From the NCBI RefSeq assembly GCF_014138605.1, contig NZ_JACJHX010000005.1:124001-188000 (forward strand): DNA of 64,000 nt, read 5' to 3'. The position numbers and the translations under genes are program-made. Origin of the DNA: Peribacillus huizhouensis. Its GTDB lineage: Bacteria; Bacillota; Bacilli; Bacillales; DSM-1321. Shown one piece after another: positions 33,744 through 41,896 of the stretch (positions are counted from its first letter, which is position 1; every line of letters starts with the position of its first letter). Under the pieces are notes generated by a model. The model saw nothing but the letters and a program-made list of their open reading frames with translations. It did not search any database and was not told the DNA's origin.

Positions 33744-34490
33744 ATGAAAATTAAGTTGCCTCAGCCATTTACGTTTGAAGGCGGGAAGCGTGCAGTACTC
33801 TTATTACACGGATTTACTGGGAATTCTTCAGATGTGCGGATGCTAGGTCGATATTTAGAAAAGCGGGGTTATACAAGCCACGCTCCTCATTATAAAGGGC
33901 ATGGCGTCCCTCCTGAAGAACTTGTTTCTACCGGTCCTTCTGATTGGTGGAAAGATGTGATGATGGGATATGATTTTCTAAAGCATAATGGCTATGAAGA
34001 AATTGCGGTTGCCGGTCTATCCTTAGGAGGGGTATTTTCATTAAAATTAGGTTACACTGTACCTGTAAAGGGTATTGTAACGATGTGCGCACCGATGTAT
34101 TTAAAAAGTGAAGAAAAGATGTATCAAGGTGTATTAGCATATGCAAGAGAATTTAAAAAACATGAAGGAAAAACGCCTGAACAAATTGAAATGGAAATGG
34201 AACAGTTTGCGAAGACGCCGATGAATACATTAGCAGCATTACGAGATCTTATGGCAGATGTTCGGAATCATGTTGATCATGTCTATGCCCCGACATTCGT
34301 TGTTCAAGGTAGACATGATACGATGATTAATACAGATAGTGCCAATATTATTTACAATGAAGTTGAATCAGATAAAAAGGAACTGAAATGGTATGAAGAA
34401 TCTGGTCATATCATTACATTTGATAAAGAGAAAGAGCAGCTTCATGAAGACGTATACCAATTTCTAGAAAGCTTAGATTGGTCGGTCTGA
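33744..34490 (+). CDS. estA: Carboxylesterase (Est30/YvaK family)
   Basis: Alpha/beta-hydrolase acting on short acyl esters. The oxyanion stretch [12 protein letters not shown] (residues ~19-30), the nucleophile Ser93 in GLSLGG, an Asp in GRHDTMI and a His in ESGHIIT form the expected triad. ATG at 33744 is used because AAAGGAG lies 8 bases upstream; frames further upstream lack such a site. 248 residues. Called yvaK/estA in B. subtilis. The physiological substrate is unknown. Confidence 0.92.
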   Translation: MKIKLPQPFTFEGGKRAVLLLHGFTGNSSDVRMLGRYLEKRGYTSHAPHYKGHGVPPEELVSTGPSDWWKDVMMGYDFLKHNGYEEIAVAGLSLGGVFSLKLGYTVPVKGIVTMCAPMYLKSEEKMYQGVLAYAREFKKHEGKTPEQIEMEMEQFAKTPMNTLAALRDLMADVRNHVDHVYAPTFVVQGRHDTMINTDSANIIYNEVESDKKELKWYEESGHIITFDKEKEQLHEDVYQFLESLDWSV

Positions 34491-34506
34491 ATAACCTTTA
34501 TACAAT

Positions 34507-34772
34507 TATTAAGTGAAACTTCTATTAGTGAGGAGGCATCTCCACTGATGGTTAGTCCTGTTCTACTGTCGCAAGGATTTTGCATTTGCTTCGATCCATC
34601 GACCGTACGAACTCAGACTATGTACAACGGGTCTGAGCTGTGGGCCTCAACTAAACTGCTGAAGATCACAGCGGTAAGTTTCACTATCTCACAATCGGGA
34701 TTTACAGGCTGTTTATCTCCCATCCTACCAAAATCGAGGTGGGAGGAATAAAGCTTGTTATACCTGGATAAA
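34507..34772 (+). repeat. bcr1-like element D (long form)
   Basis: Begins ATTAAGTGAAACTTC and ends CTGGATAAA. Carries an extra internal block after GTTAGTCCTGTTCTACTGTCGC, as in element A, including GGTAAGTTTCACT that could pair with the left end AGTGAAACTT. Ends about 10 bases before the rnr ribosome binding site. Confidence 0.78.
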
Positions 34773-34795
34773 TTACCCTGCCAAGGAGGGATATG

Positions 34796-37177
34796 ATGGA
34801 AGATCAAATCCGTGATTATATGGATAAGCTTCTTTCTTATATGAAAGAAGAAGCATACAAGCCGTTAACGGTACAAGAGTTAGAAGAGGCATTAGGCATT
34901 GAAGATTCAGCTGATTTCAAAAACTTTGTTAAAGCACTAGTGAAAATGGAGGAAAAAGGGCTTGTCATCCGCACTCGTGCCAACCGTTACGGTTTGCCGC
35001 AAAAAATGAATTTAATCCGTGGAAAATTATCAGGACATGCGAAAGGTTTTGCCTTTGTCACACCCGATGAACCCGGTAGCGATGATATTTTCATTCCGCC
35101 AAATGAAACAAAAAACGCCATGCATGGCGATGTTGTATTGGTAAGAGTAGCAACAGAAAGTTCTGGATCTAGAAAAGAAGGTACTGTTGAAAAAATTATC
35201 GAACGAGGCATTCAGGAAGTTGTCGGGACATATTCAGAAAGCAAAAACTTTGGCTTTGTTATTCCAGATGATAAGAAAATTGCTAATGACATTTTTATTC
35301 CAAAAAATGTTTCTAGCGGTGCAGTGGAAGGCCACAAAGTTGTTGTTCGCTTGACTTCGTACCCTGAGGGTAGAACAAGTGCTGAAGGTGAAGTTATCCA
35401 AATTCTTGGGCATAAAAATGATCCAGGGGTTGATATTTTATCGATCATTCACAAGCACGGATTACCACTTGAATTTCCTAAGGAGGTTTTGGACCAAGCT
35501 CAGGCTGTTCCTGATACCATTGAAGAAAGTGAAATAGGTAATCGACGTGATTTACGAAATGAGACGTTAGTAACAATTGATGGAGCTGACGCCAAAGACT
35601 TGGATGATGCTGTTACGGTGACAAAGCTTGAGAATGGAAATTATAAGCTTGGCGTACATATTGCAGATGTTAGCCACTATGTAACGGAGAATTCACCACT
35701 CGATCGTGAAGCATTTGAAAGAGGAACGAGCGTTTATTTAGTAGACCGTGTGATTCCGATGATTCCACATCGTTTGTCAAACGGCATTTGCTCTTTAAAT
35801 CCAAAAGTCGACCGTTTCACATTATCATGTGAAATGGAAATCAATGAAGCAGGACAGGTAGTTAATCACGAGATATTTGAAAGTGTGATTAAAACAACTG
35901 AACGAATGACATATGATGATGTAAGAAAAATCCTTGTCGATCAAGACGAAGAATTAATGGAACGCTATGAACCGCTCGTTCCGATGTTTCAAGATATGGA
36001 AAAACTGGCAGCGATTCTCCGAAAAAAACGGATGGAACGTGGTGCGATTGATTTTGATTTTAAAGAAGCGAGAGTTCTTGTTGATGAAGATGGGCATCCG
36101 AATGATGTAGTTCTTCGTGAGCGATCTGTCGCAGAGCGGCTAATTGAGGAATTTATGCTAGCGGCGAACGAAACAGTAGCCGAGCATTTTCATTGGCTGA
36201 AGGTGCCGTTTATTTATCGGATCCATGAAGATCCTAAGGAAGAAAAGCTGCAACGATTCTTTGAGTTTATTACGAACTTTGGCTATATTGTTCGAGGAAG
36301 TGCGAATTCGGTCCATCCAAGAGCATTACAAACGATTATTGAGGAAGTACAAGGTAAGCCTGAAGAGATGGTTATTTCAACCGTCATGCTAAGGTCGATG
36401 CAACAAGCTAAATATGACCCAGAAAGTCTAGGTCACTTTGGTCTTTCTACAGAGTTCTATACACATTTTACATCGCCAATTCGACGATATCCAGACTTAA
36501 TCGTCCATCGACTCATACGGACCTATTTAATTGAAGGGAAAATGGATGATGCAACACAAGCGAAATGGGATGCGCAGCTTGGTGAGATTGCCGACCATAC
36601 GTCAAAACGCGAGCGTCGTGCCGTAGATGCAGAACGTGAAACAGATGATTTGAAAAAGGCAGAATTCATGCTTGATAAAATTGGTGAAGAATTTGAAGGG
36701 ATTATCAGTTCAGTAACGAATTTTGGTATGTTCGTTGAGCTCCCTAATACAATTGAAGGTCTTGTTCATGTAAGTGCGATGTCAGATGATTACTATCGCT
36801 TCGATGAGAGACAGTTGGCGATGATTGGGGAACGAAAAGCGAAAGTTTACCGAATCGGCGACGAAATCTCTATTCGAGTTGCCAATGTGAACAAAGATGA
36901 ACGTGCGGTAGATTTTGAAATTCTTGGAATGATTAATAGTCGTCCGCGGATATCAGGAGAAAAGAAAATCTTTAAAGCCAATGCAGGAGCAAGTAGACGA
37001 CGTAAAGGGGATCACCAAGACGAGAGTAAAGGCGGAAGCCGTAGAGGGAATAGTCAAGGCGGCAGAAAACGCAATGCAACTAACGGTGAAGGATCTGCAC
37101 GCAAGGCGAAAAAGAAGAAAAAATTCTTCGAAAACGCTCCAGCAGCAAAACGGAAAAAGAAACCCAAAAAGAGATAA
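34796..37177 (+). CDS. rnr: Ribonuclease R
   Basis: Processive 3'-5' exoribonuclease that degrades structured RNA and, with tmRNA-SmpB, mRNAs on stalled ribosomes. Order: N-terminal winged helix (1-70), two cold-shock-type OB domains ([26 protein letters not shown]), RNB catalytic domain with the Asp cluster [13 protein letters not shown] near 260-275, S1 domain ([27 protein letters not shown]), and a very basic tail of about 70 residues. 793 residues. AAGGAGGG before two ATGs; I use the second. The TAA stop falls in the ATAAA border of an inserted repeat. Confidence 0.97.
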   Translation: MEDQIRDYMDKLLSYMKEEAYKPLTVQELEEALGIEDSADFKNFVKALVKMEEKGLVIRTRANRYGLPQKMNLIRGKLSGHAKGFAFVTPDEPGSDDIFIPPNETKNAMHGDVVLVRVATESSGSRKEGTVEKIIERGIQEVVGTYSESKNFGFVIPDDKKIANDIFIPKNVSSGAVEGHKVVVRLTSYPEGRTSAEGEVIQILGHKNDPGVDILSIIHKHGLPLEFPKEVLDQAQAVPDTIEESEIGNRRDLRNETLVTIDGADAKDLDDAVTVTKLENGNYKLGVHIADVSHYVTENSPLDREAFERGTSVYLVDRVIPMIPHRLSNGICSLNPKVDRFTLSCEMEINEAGQVVNHEIFESVIKTTERMTYDDVRKILVDQDEELMERYEPLVPMFQDMEKLAAILRKKRMERGAIDFDFKEARVLVDEDGHPNDVVLRERSVAERLIEEFMLAANETVAEHFHWLKVPFIYRIHEDPKEEKLQRFFEFITNFGYIVRGSANSVHPRALQTIIEEVQGKPEEMVISTVMLRSMQQAKYDPESLGHFGLSTEFYTHFTSPIRRYPDLIVHRLIRTYLIEGKMDDATQAKWDAQLGEIADHTSKRERRAVDAERETDDLKKAEFMLDKIGEEFEGIISSVTNFGMFVELPNTIEGLVHVSAMSDDYYRFDERQLAMIGERKAKVYRIGDEISIRVANVNKDERAVDFEILGMINSRPRISGEKKIFKANAGASRRRKGDHQDESKGGSRRGNSQGGRKRNATNGEGSARKAKKKKKFFENAPAAKRKKKPKKR

Positions 37178-37326
37178 AGTGAAACTTCAATCAGTCGGGT
37201 TTCTTCATCCCCCACTGATTGTTAGTGAAACAATCGAACTTTAACGGGTGGTTGTCCCCTACCTAAACTTCTTCGAATCCTCTAGCCTAGAGGTGGGGGA
37301 TTTACTGCCCGTAAAGGCGGGATAAA
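37174..37326 (+). repeat. bcr1-like element E (basic form)
   Basis: 153 bp bounded on both sides by exact ATAAA. Stem 1: AATCAGT/ACTGATT with GGG/CCC. Stem 2: ACGGG...CCCGT with CCTCTAG/CTAGAGG inside. The size and ATAAA (TTTAT) duplication match bcr1 as described in the B. cereus group. It supplies the stop codon of rnr. Confidence 0.82.
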
Positions 37327-37335
37327 TACAGGGAA

Positions 37336-37435
37336 GCTGTCCCAAAAACGGTCAGAGCCTGCAACGATACATTGTTAGTTAAATACCACTATAACTGTGT
37401 ATTGAGTGCAAGCTAAAGCCCCTTTTTGGGACGCG
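37336..37435. repeat. Long imperfect palindrome before smpB
   Basis: Outer arms GTCCCAAAAA and TTTTTGGGAC are perfect. Inner arms (AGCCTGCA...; TGCAAGCT) and a central AATACCACTATAACTGTGTATT segment extend the hairpin. It is related to the palindrome at 16035-16148. It may act as a terminator between rnr and smpB or be just a repeat. Confidence 0.65.
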
Positions 37436-37462
37436 GACTAGTTTTTTTAAGGGGAGATTAAG

Positions 37463-37930
37463 ATGCCAAAAGGCACAGGTAAGCAATTAGCACAAAATAA
37501 AAAAGCATATCATGACTATTTTATAGAAGAAACGTTTGAAGCGGGCATCGTGTTGCAAGGAACAGAAATTAAATCCATTCGTGCTGGAAAAGCGAATCTT
37601 AAAGATTCCTTTGCGAAAATTGATAGAGGAGAACTCTATTTACACAATATGCATGTCAGTCCGTATGAGCAGGGAAACCGTTATAACCATGATCCGCTCC
37701 GTACGAGAAAGCTTTTACTGCACCGTAAAGAAATTAATAAGCTGATTGGGGAAACGAAAGAAACAGGCTACACCATTGTTCCTTTGAAAGTCTATTTGAA
37801 AAATGGTTTTGCCAAAGTTCTAATCGGACTTGGTAAAGGGAAGAAACAATATGATAAGCGGGAAGATTTGAAAAGGAAAGAAGCCAAACGTGATATTGAA
37901 CGTGCATTTCGAGATCGGCAAAAGATGTAG
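37463..37930 (+). CDS. smpB: SsrA-binding protein SmpB
   Basis: Binds the tRNA-like domain of tmRNA and places it in the decoding centre of stalled ribosomes. 155 residues. Conserved segments [42 protein letters not shown] are all present as is the basic C-terminal tail ([24 protein letters not shown]). AAGGGGAGA precedes the ATG. It stands directly before the two tmRNA genes described below. Confidence 0.97.
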   Translation: MPKGTGKQLAQNKKAYHDYFIEETFEAGIVLQGTEIKSIRAGKANLKDSFAKIDRGELYLHNMHVSPYEQGNRYNHDPLRTRKLLLHRKEINKLIGETKETGYTIVPLKVYLKNGFAKVLIGLGKGKKQYDKREDLKRKEAKRDIERAFRDRQKM

Positions 37931-37987
37931 GGATTTACAAAACTTTTATTGTGTTATAACGTTACCATTAACCATGAAGGCTAAATC

Positions 37988-38092
37988 GTGTAGTGCGCTA
38001 CACTTACCTAATCACAATGGTGGCGGTGCGAAGCCGGATTTTTTTGCTATATTAATAAAATAAGCACATCTTCTAGATAGTGGGCTTTTTAA
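37988..38092 (+). terminator. Hairpins after smpB
   Basis: GTGTAG-TGCG-CTACAC (37988-38003), then a weak stem before TTTTTTT near 38040, and a third imperfect stem ending GGGCTTTTTAAT near 38092. Any of these could end the rnr-smpB transcript. They lie immediately before the duplicated block. Confidence 0.45.
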
Positions 38093-38137
38093 TAAGTTGC
38101 GAAGACCCGCCCTATGTCAGCTTACAAAACCTTACAA

Positions 38138-38165
38138 TTGATTTTCCTTTGGAATCTGCTATAAT
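38138..38165 (+). promoter_or_regulatory. Promoter of ssrA copy 1
   Basis: TTGATT, 16-bp spacer, TATAAT, with an upstream TG giving an extended -10 (TGCTATAAT). A precursor with about 75 leader bases would be trimmed to the mature 5' end. Confidence 0.75.
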
Positions 38166-38245
38166 AAATCTTGTACCGACGATGACAACTGAATATCAGC
38201 AAACAAGCTGACGATTCATCTCTCGTACGCTCCATTCTTATACTT

Positions 38246-38607
38246 GGGGACGCTACGGATTCGACAGGGATAGTTCGAGCTTAGGTTGCGAGTCGAGGGG
38301 ATCGGCCTCGTTAAAACGTCAACGCCTATAACTGGCAAACAAAACAACAACTTCGCTTTCGCTGCTTAATAACAGTCGATAGCGGTTCCTCCCTCCATGG
38401 CCCATGTGGTAGGGTAAGGGACTCACTCTAAGTGGGCTACGCCGGATTCCACCGTCTGAGGAAGAAGGAAGAGACTAAACAGACTAGCTGCTCTGCCGCC
38501 TGTCGATAGGCAAATGAGTAAGCGAAACAATAATATGTCGACTACACTCGTAGAAGCTTAAGTGCCGTTATGTCTGGACGTGGGTTCGATTCCCACCGTC
38601 TCCACCA
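38246..38607 (+). ncRNA. ssrA: tmRNA (10Sa RNA), copy 1
   Basis: tmRNA rescues ribosomes stalled on broken mRNA and tags the product for ClpP-type degradation. The mature RNA starts GGGGACGCTACGGATTCGAC and ends GGTTCGATTCCCACC-GTCTCC-ACCA; the 5' GGGGAC pairs with 3' GTCTCC (one G-U pair). The tag frame begins at GGC (38334) and reads GKQNNNFAFAA then two stops; with the tRNA-borne Ala the tag is AGKQNNNFAFAA. 362 nt, typical of one-piece bacterial tmRNA. A second almost identical gene lies 1110 bases downstream. Confidence 0.97.
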
Positions 38608-38643
38608 AATACATAATGTTGGTGGCTAAATACGAATAGATAC

Positions 38644-38676
38644 ACGGACTTGCCGATTACGGTAAGTCCGTTTTTA
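38644..38676 (+). terminator. Terminator of ssrA copy 1
   Basis: ACGGACTTGCC-GATTAC-GGTAAGTCCGT followed by TTTT. It lies outside the duplicated block and is unique to this copy. The 230 bases after it up to the nikR fragment show no gene. Confidence 0.85.
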
Positions 38677-38907
38677 GTTTAGCATGACGATCTTGGGATA
38701 ATGAAGATCGGCAAAAATAATTTGTTAGAACGGTCGTTAGTGAACTAACGATGATCTGAATATGTGACTTATGCTTAAATTATCAGTTGAGTTCTAAACT
38801 GGTTATTTTTTATGAGTAACTTTGATGAAATGGTAAATCAGTTTTAACATTTTCTTTGAAAAATGTCTACCGTATAATATCCGCGTTTTGCCCGCAGGAC
38901 CCCATCT

Positions 38908-39124
38908 ATGGAGAGTAATTTACTCCGGAAGCTTGACGGTTTAGTCAAACAAAGAGGGTATGAAAATCGCTCGGAAGCGGTTCGAGACCTTGTGAGAGAT
39001 GCTCTTATTCAACATTCATGGGAAAAGGATGAACAAATTGTTGCGGGAAGCATCATTTTATTTTATGACCATCACCAAAAAAATCTACTAGATGACCTTA
39101 CAAAAATCCAACATGGTATGTGTG
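38908..39124 (+). pseudogene. Truncated nikR-like gene between the two ssrA copies
   Basis: The frame encodes residues equivalent to about 13-84 of the intact NikR at 63325: LLRKLDGLVKQRGYENRSEA and VRDLVRDALIQHSWE carry the ribbon-helix-helix DNA-binding part. After about residue 70 it runs into unrelated sequence to a stop at 39213. The nickel-binding C-terminal domain (the His/Cys site) is missing. At the protein level it is similar to, but clearly diverged from, the complete NikR of this window, so it is an old or separately acquired copy. Only a weak ribosome binding site. It might still make a DNA-binding stub, but a remnant is more likely. Confidence 0.8.
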
Positions 39125-39247
39125 ATAGGGCTGGTAATAGCATAAATGATTATAAGAATAAAATGATAAAAATTCTTAGCCAAATATTAAACAACATTTA
39201 TTTAAGTTGCTAAGACCCGCCCTATGTCCGCTTACAAAACCTTACAA

Positions 39248-39275
39248 TTGATTTTCCTTTGGAATCTGCTATAAT
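39248..39275 (+). promoter_or_regulatory. Promoter of ssrA copy 2
   Basis: Same TTGATT-N16-TATAAT with extended -10 as copy 1, unchanged. Confidence 0.75.
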
Positions 39276-39355
39276 AAATCTTGTACCGATGATGACAACT
39301 GAATATCAGCAAACAAGCTGACGATTCATCTCTCGTACGCTCCATTCTTATACTT

Positions 39356-39717
39356 GGGGACGCTACGGATTCGACAGGGATAGTTCGAGCTTAGGTTGCG
39401 AGTCGAGGGGATCGGCCTCGTTAAAACGTCAACGCCTATAACTGGCAAACAAAACAACAACTTCGCTTTCGCTGCTTAATAACAGTCGATAGCGGTTCCT
39501 CCCTCCATGGCCCATGTGGTAGGGTAAGGGACTCACTCTAAGTGGGCTACGCCGGATTCCACCGTCTGAGGAAGAAGGAAGAGACTAAACAGACTAGCTG
39601 CTCTGCCGCCTGTCGATAGGCAAACGAGTAAGTGAAACAATAATATGTCGACTACACTCGTAGAAGCTTAAGTGCCGTTATGTCTGGACGTGGGTTCGAT
39701 TCCCACCGTCTCCACCA
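39356..39717 (+). ncRNA. ssrA: tmRNA (10Sa RNA), copy 2
   Basis: Complete second tmRNA gene. It differs from copy 1 at only two bases of the mature 362 nt (position 270 U to C and 278 C to U, both in the pseudoknot region after the tag). The tRNA-like domain, the tag frame GKQNNNFAFAA and the CCA end are the same. With an intact promoter and its own terminator it should be expressed. Two full ssrA genes in one chromosome is very rare. Confidence 0.96.
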
Positions 39718-39757
39718 AATACATACGGTGGAATTACTATTATATTAATGTGACATA

Positions 39758-39796
39758 AAGCATAAATTTTCCGTTTGGAAGGTTTATGCTTTATTT
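39758..39796 (+). terminator. Terminator of ssrA copy 2
   Basis: AAGCATAAA and TTTATGCTT arms around TTTTCCGTTTGGAAGG, followed by TATTTTATTTT. Unrelated in sequence to the terminator of copy 1. Confidence 0.8.
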
Positions 39797-40083
39797 TATT
39801 TTAGGAAAGTTTATGCTGGATTCAAACTGTTATTTTCCATTTTTTTATTCCAGAGAAGATACTCAAGATGATAAAAATCAATATGAAAAAAACTCTTAGG
39901 GTGTGGATTTGAAATAAAGTTCGATAATTTGTTAAAAGGTTTGATCAAAAGTCCTGTATTGATATGCAGGTTTTTTTCTTGTTCAGCAATCGGTCCAGAT
40001 TGTTTAATAAAGGAATGTTAGATATTTAAATGAAGATCTTAGTTATTCATAATGAAACTTGATTAAATGGTTTGAAAGCCAAA

Positions 40084-40110
40084 AAGACATTCTTTGAAAG
40101 AATGTCTTAT
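40084..40110. terminator. Isolated hairpin in decayed region
   Basis: AAGACATTCTTTGAAAGAATGTCTT is a perfect stem with a small loop. On the minus strand it lies about 70 bases beyond the stop of the LysR remnant and could be its old terminator. Confidence 0.45.
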
Positions 40111-40179
40111 ACTAATTATTTAACATTTTACTGTTTCCATATACTTTTTAATTATGTGTACATGAAGTTTAATTAAACT

Positions 40180-40312
40180 TCATAAAGGATTTCTATACCT
40201 TTCAATGATAAAGTCAATAAAATATCTGCTTGCTATTGGCAATACTCTTTTGTCCTTGTATGCCAGACTAATTGTACGAACAACAGATGGGGAAATTGCT
40301 TTCGTTACAACA
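40180..40312 (-). pseudogene. C-terminal remnant of a LysR-family regulator
   Basis: The minus strand reads VVTKAISPSVVRTISLAYKD followed by KRVLPIASRYFIDFIIERYRNPL and a stop. This is the typical end of a LysR effector-binding domain (VVRTIxLAY, LPxAxxxFIDFI). Upstream on that strand the frame breaks at once. Only about 43 residues survive. Confidence 0.65.
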
Positions 40313-40379
40313 TTATATTGTTACTGTGTTACTTGAGATATAGCTTTTTAAAATGAATGATGTAGTACGACAACATCAT

Positions 40380-40399
40380 TATGTGAATCAATTCACATA
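40380..40399. promoter_or_regulatory. Orphan Fnr/CRP-type box
   Basis: TATGTGAATCAATTCACATA has perfect 9-bp arms and fits the Bacillus Fnr consensus TGTGA-N6-TCACA exactly. No intact gene follows within 570 bases, so it probably served a gene that has been deleted. Confidence 0.5.
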
Positions 40400-40435
40400 C
40401 AAAAAGAGGTGCTGAAATAGGTTTTACTTACAATG

Positions 40436-40450
40436 ATGTTAACGTTTACA
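40436..40450. promoter_or_regulatory. cre-like site (CcpA)
   Basis: ATGTTAACGTTTACA matches the cre consensus WTGNAARCGNWWWCA at 14 of 15 positions. It lies 37 bases after the Fnr-type box and before an AAGGAGGTG sequence (near 40473) that has no following start codon. From here to the pnp promoter there is only AT-rich DNA. Confidence 0.45.
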
Positions 40451-40874
40451 ATTAGAACCAAGAAGGAGGTGAGAATTAAGAGTTTGCTCCATAAGGCCAG
40501 TCAAGGGATGCTTCGCTATTCTCCGCAAAGTTTGTGAACTTTTTTAAGAAAAGCGCTTAATAACGGGACAAGGTTTCTTTCTTTACCGTTGTTATTTCGC
40601 ATAATCCTGACGCTACCCCTCGAAGGAACAGTTACTAATCATGAATCCTTTAATAAGAGTATTGCTAAGAATAATAGGAATATCCTGTTTCAATATACAA
40701 ATATTTTTATAATCCCATATTTTATCTTTATAATCGTTTTTATGCCATAATCAACGTTAATAGTTTTTGTATATATATGAAAAAAGTCTATGTAAAATCC
40801 CTCTTAATACGTTTATTGAAGCGTTTTACATCTATTATTCTGGATAACTTTTTATCAAAATGAATTTTATTCTA

Positions 40875-40903
40875 TTTACAATTGCTATAAAATCTATTAA
40901 ACT
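40875..40903 (+). promoter_or_regulatory. Promoter region of purine nucleoside phosphorylase copy 1
   Basis: TTTACA, 17-bp spacer, TAAACT, followed by TATTGACGAAGTGTTAAGAAA. The whole stretch recurs before the second phosphorylase gene (44839-44867), which supports a regulatory role. The conserved block after the -10 may be an operator. Confidence 0.5.
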
Positions 40904-41024
40904 TCTATTGACGAAGTGTTAAGAAATATTATTTTTACAAAAAGTATTCATACATAACATTTTGTCTATCATCAAATTAAATTTAAGTAACACTTTTTAT
41001 TTCATTCAAGGAGGATTTATAGTA

Positions 41025-41843
41025 ATGCATAATTTACAAGATATTTTAGAAGCTAGGGAATTCATTTTGAGTAAGACAGATTATCGTCCTGCGATTGGTA
41101 TGATTTTAGGATCAGGATTAGGAAATCTTGCTGATGAAATTGAAAACCCTTTCAAGATTCCTTATAGTGAGATTCCTCACTTTGCAAAGTCTGAAGCAAT
41201 TGGCCATGCAAACGAATTGGTAATTGGAGAATTAAAGGGAAAGACAGTTGTAGCTATGAAAGGACGCTTCCATTATTATGAGGGATATACTTTAGATGAA
41301 GTAACTTTTCCAGTACGTGTAATGAAGGCACTTGGCGTTGAAAAATTACTAATTACAAATGCATGTGGCGCCATCAACACTTCATTCCAACCTGGGGATT
41401 TAATGTTAATCACAGATCACTTAAATCTTGTAGCAAACAACCCATTAATCGGACCAAATAACGACGAACTGGGCACACGTTTTCCAGATGTCTCTGAAGT
41501 TTACAACAAAGAATTACGCAATAGCGTATTAGAAGTTGCGAAAGAACAAAACATTACCTTACAACAAGGTGTTTATGCTTGGTGGAGTGGACCAGCCTAC
41601 GAAACTCCAGCTGAAATTCGTATGATTCGTACATTAGGAGCAGATGCTGTAGGTATGTCAACAGTCCCAGAAGCTCTTGTAGCCATTCATGGAAATATGA
41701 AAGTACTTGGTATTTCCTGCTTAACAAATATGGCATGTGGAATTTTAGATCAGCCATTAAGTCATGATGAAGTCATTGAAGTGGCTGCTATGGTAAAAGA
41801 GAAATTTATCAAATTAGTAAAAGAAACGATTGCAAGAATGTAG
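41025..41843 (+). CDS. punA: Purine nucleoside phosphorylase, copy 1
   Basis: Cleaves (deoxy)inosine and (deoxy)guanosine with phosphate to base and (deoxy)ribose-1-phosphate. 272 residues of the trimeric PNP-I type: MILGSGLGNLADEI, HFAKSEAIGHANELVIG, GRFHYYEGY, ITNACGAIN, WWSGPAYETPAEIRM and VGMSTVPEALVAIH cover the phosphate, base and sugar sites. GGAGG precedes the ATG. Followed by a nucleoside permease, so it acts on imported nucleosides. About nine tenths identical to copy 2 at 44987. Called pupG in B. subtilis. Confidence 0.95.
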   Translation: MHNLQDILEAREFILSKTDYRPAIGMILGSGLGNLADEIENPFKIPYSEIPHFAKSEAIGHANELVIGELKGKTVVAMKGRFHYYEGYTLDEVTFPVRVMKALGVEKLLITNACGAINTSFQPGDLMLITDHLNLVANNPLIGPNNDELGTRFPDVSEVYNKELRNSVLEVAKEQNITLQQGVYAWWSGPAYETPAEIRMIRTLGADAVGMSTVPEALVAIHGNMKVLGISCLTNMACGILDQPLSHDEVIEVAAMVKEKFIKLVKETIARM

Positions 41844-41896
41844 GACAATGTATTTTTGCGCTGTGCTTTTGCACATCATCTTAGGAGGAAGTAGAA

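Larger units (their letters stand above)
38094..38615 (+). repeat. Duplicated 522-bp block, copy 1 (promoter plus ssrA)
   Basis: Identical to 39204-39725 except for five single-base differences (38101, 38119, 38180, 38515, 38523). The block starts 150 bases before the mature tmRNA and ends 8 bases after its CCA. Both flanks differ completely from those of copy 2. Confidence 0.95.
39204..39725 (+). repeat. Duplicated 522-bp block, copy 2 (promoter plus ssrA)
   Basis: Second copy of the block at 38094-38615, five mismatches in 522. It begins at AAGTTGC and ends at AAATACATA. Confidence 0.95.

Noticed and set aside
38908-39213. An intact 101-residue regulator between the tmRNA genes
   Set aside because: Only the DNA-binding part is NikR-like; the last third is unrelated sequence and the metal site is missing, so I call it a pseudogene.
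40800-40830. cre-like TTGAAGCGTTTTACA near 40808
   Set aside because: It lacks one base relative to the cre consensus, so the two halves are out of register.
40843-41024. Purine riboswitch before the purine nucleoside phosphorylase genes
   Set aside because: The conserved core of purine riboswitches and a terminator alternative are absent in both upstream regions.
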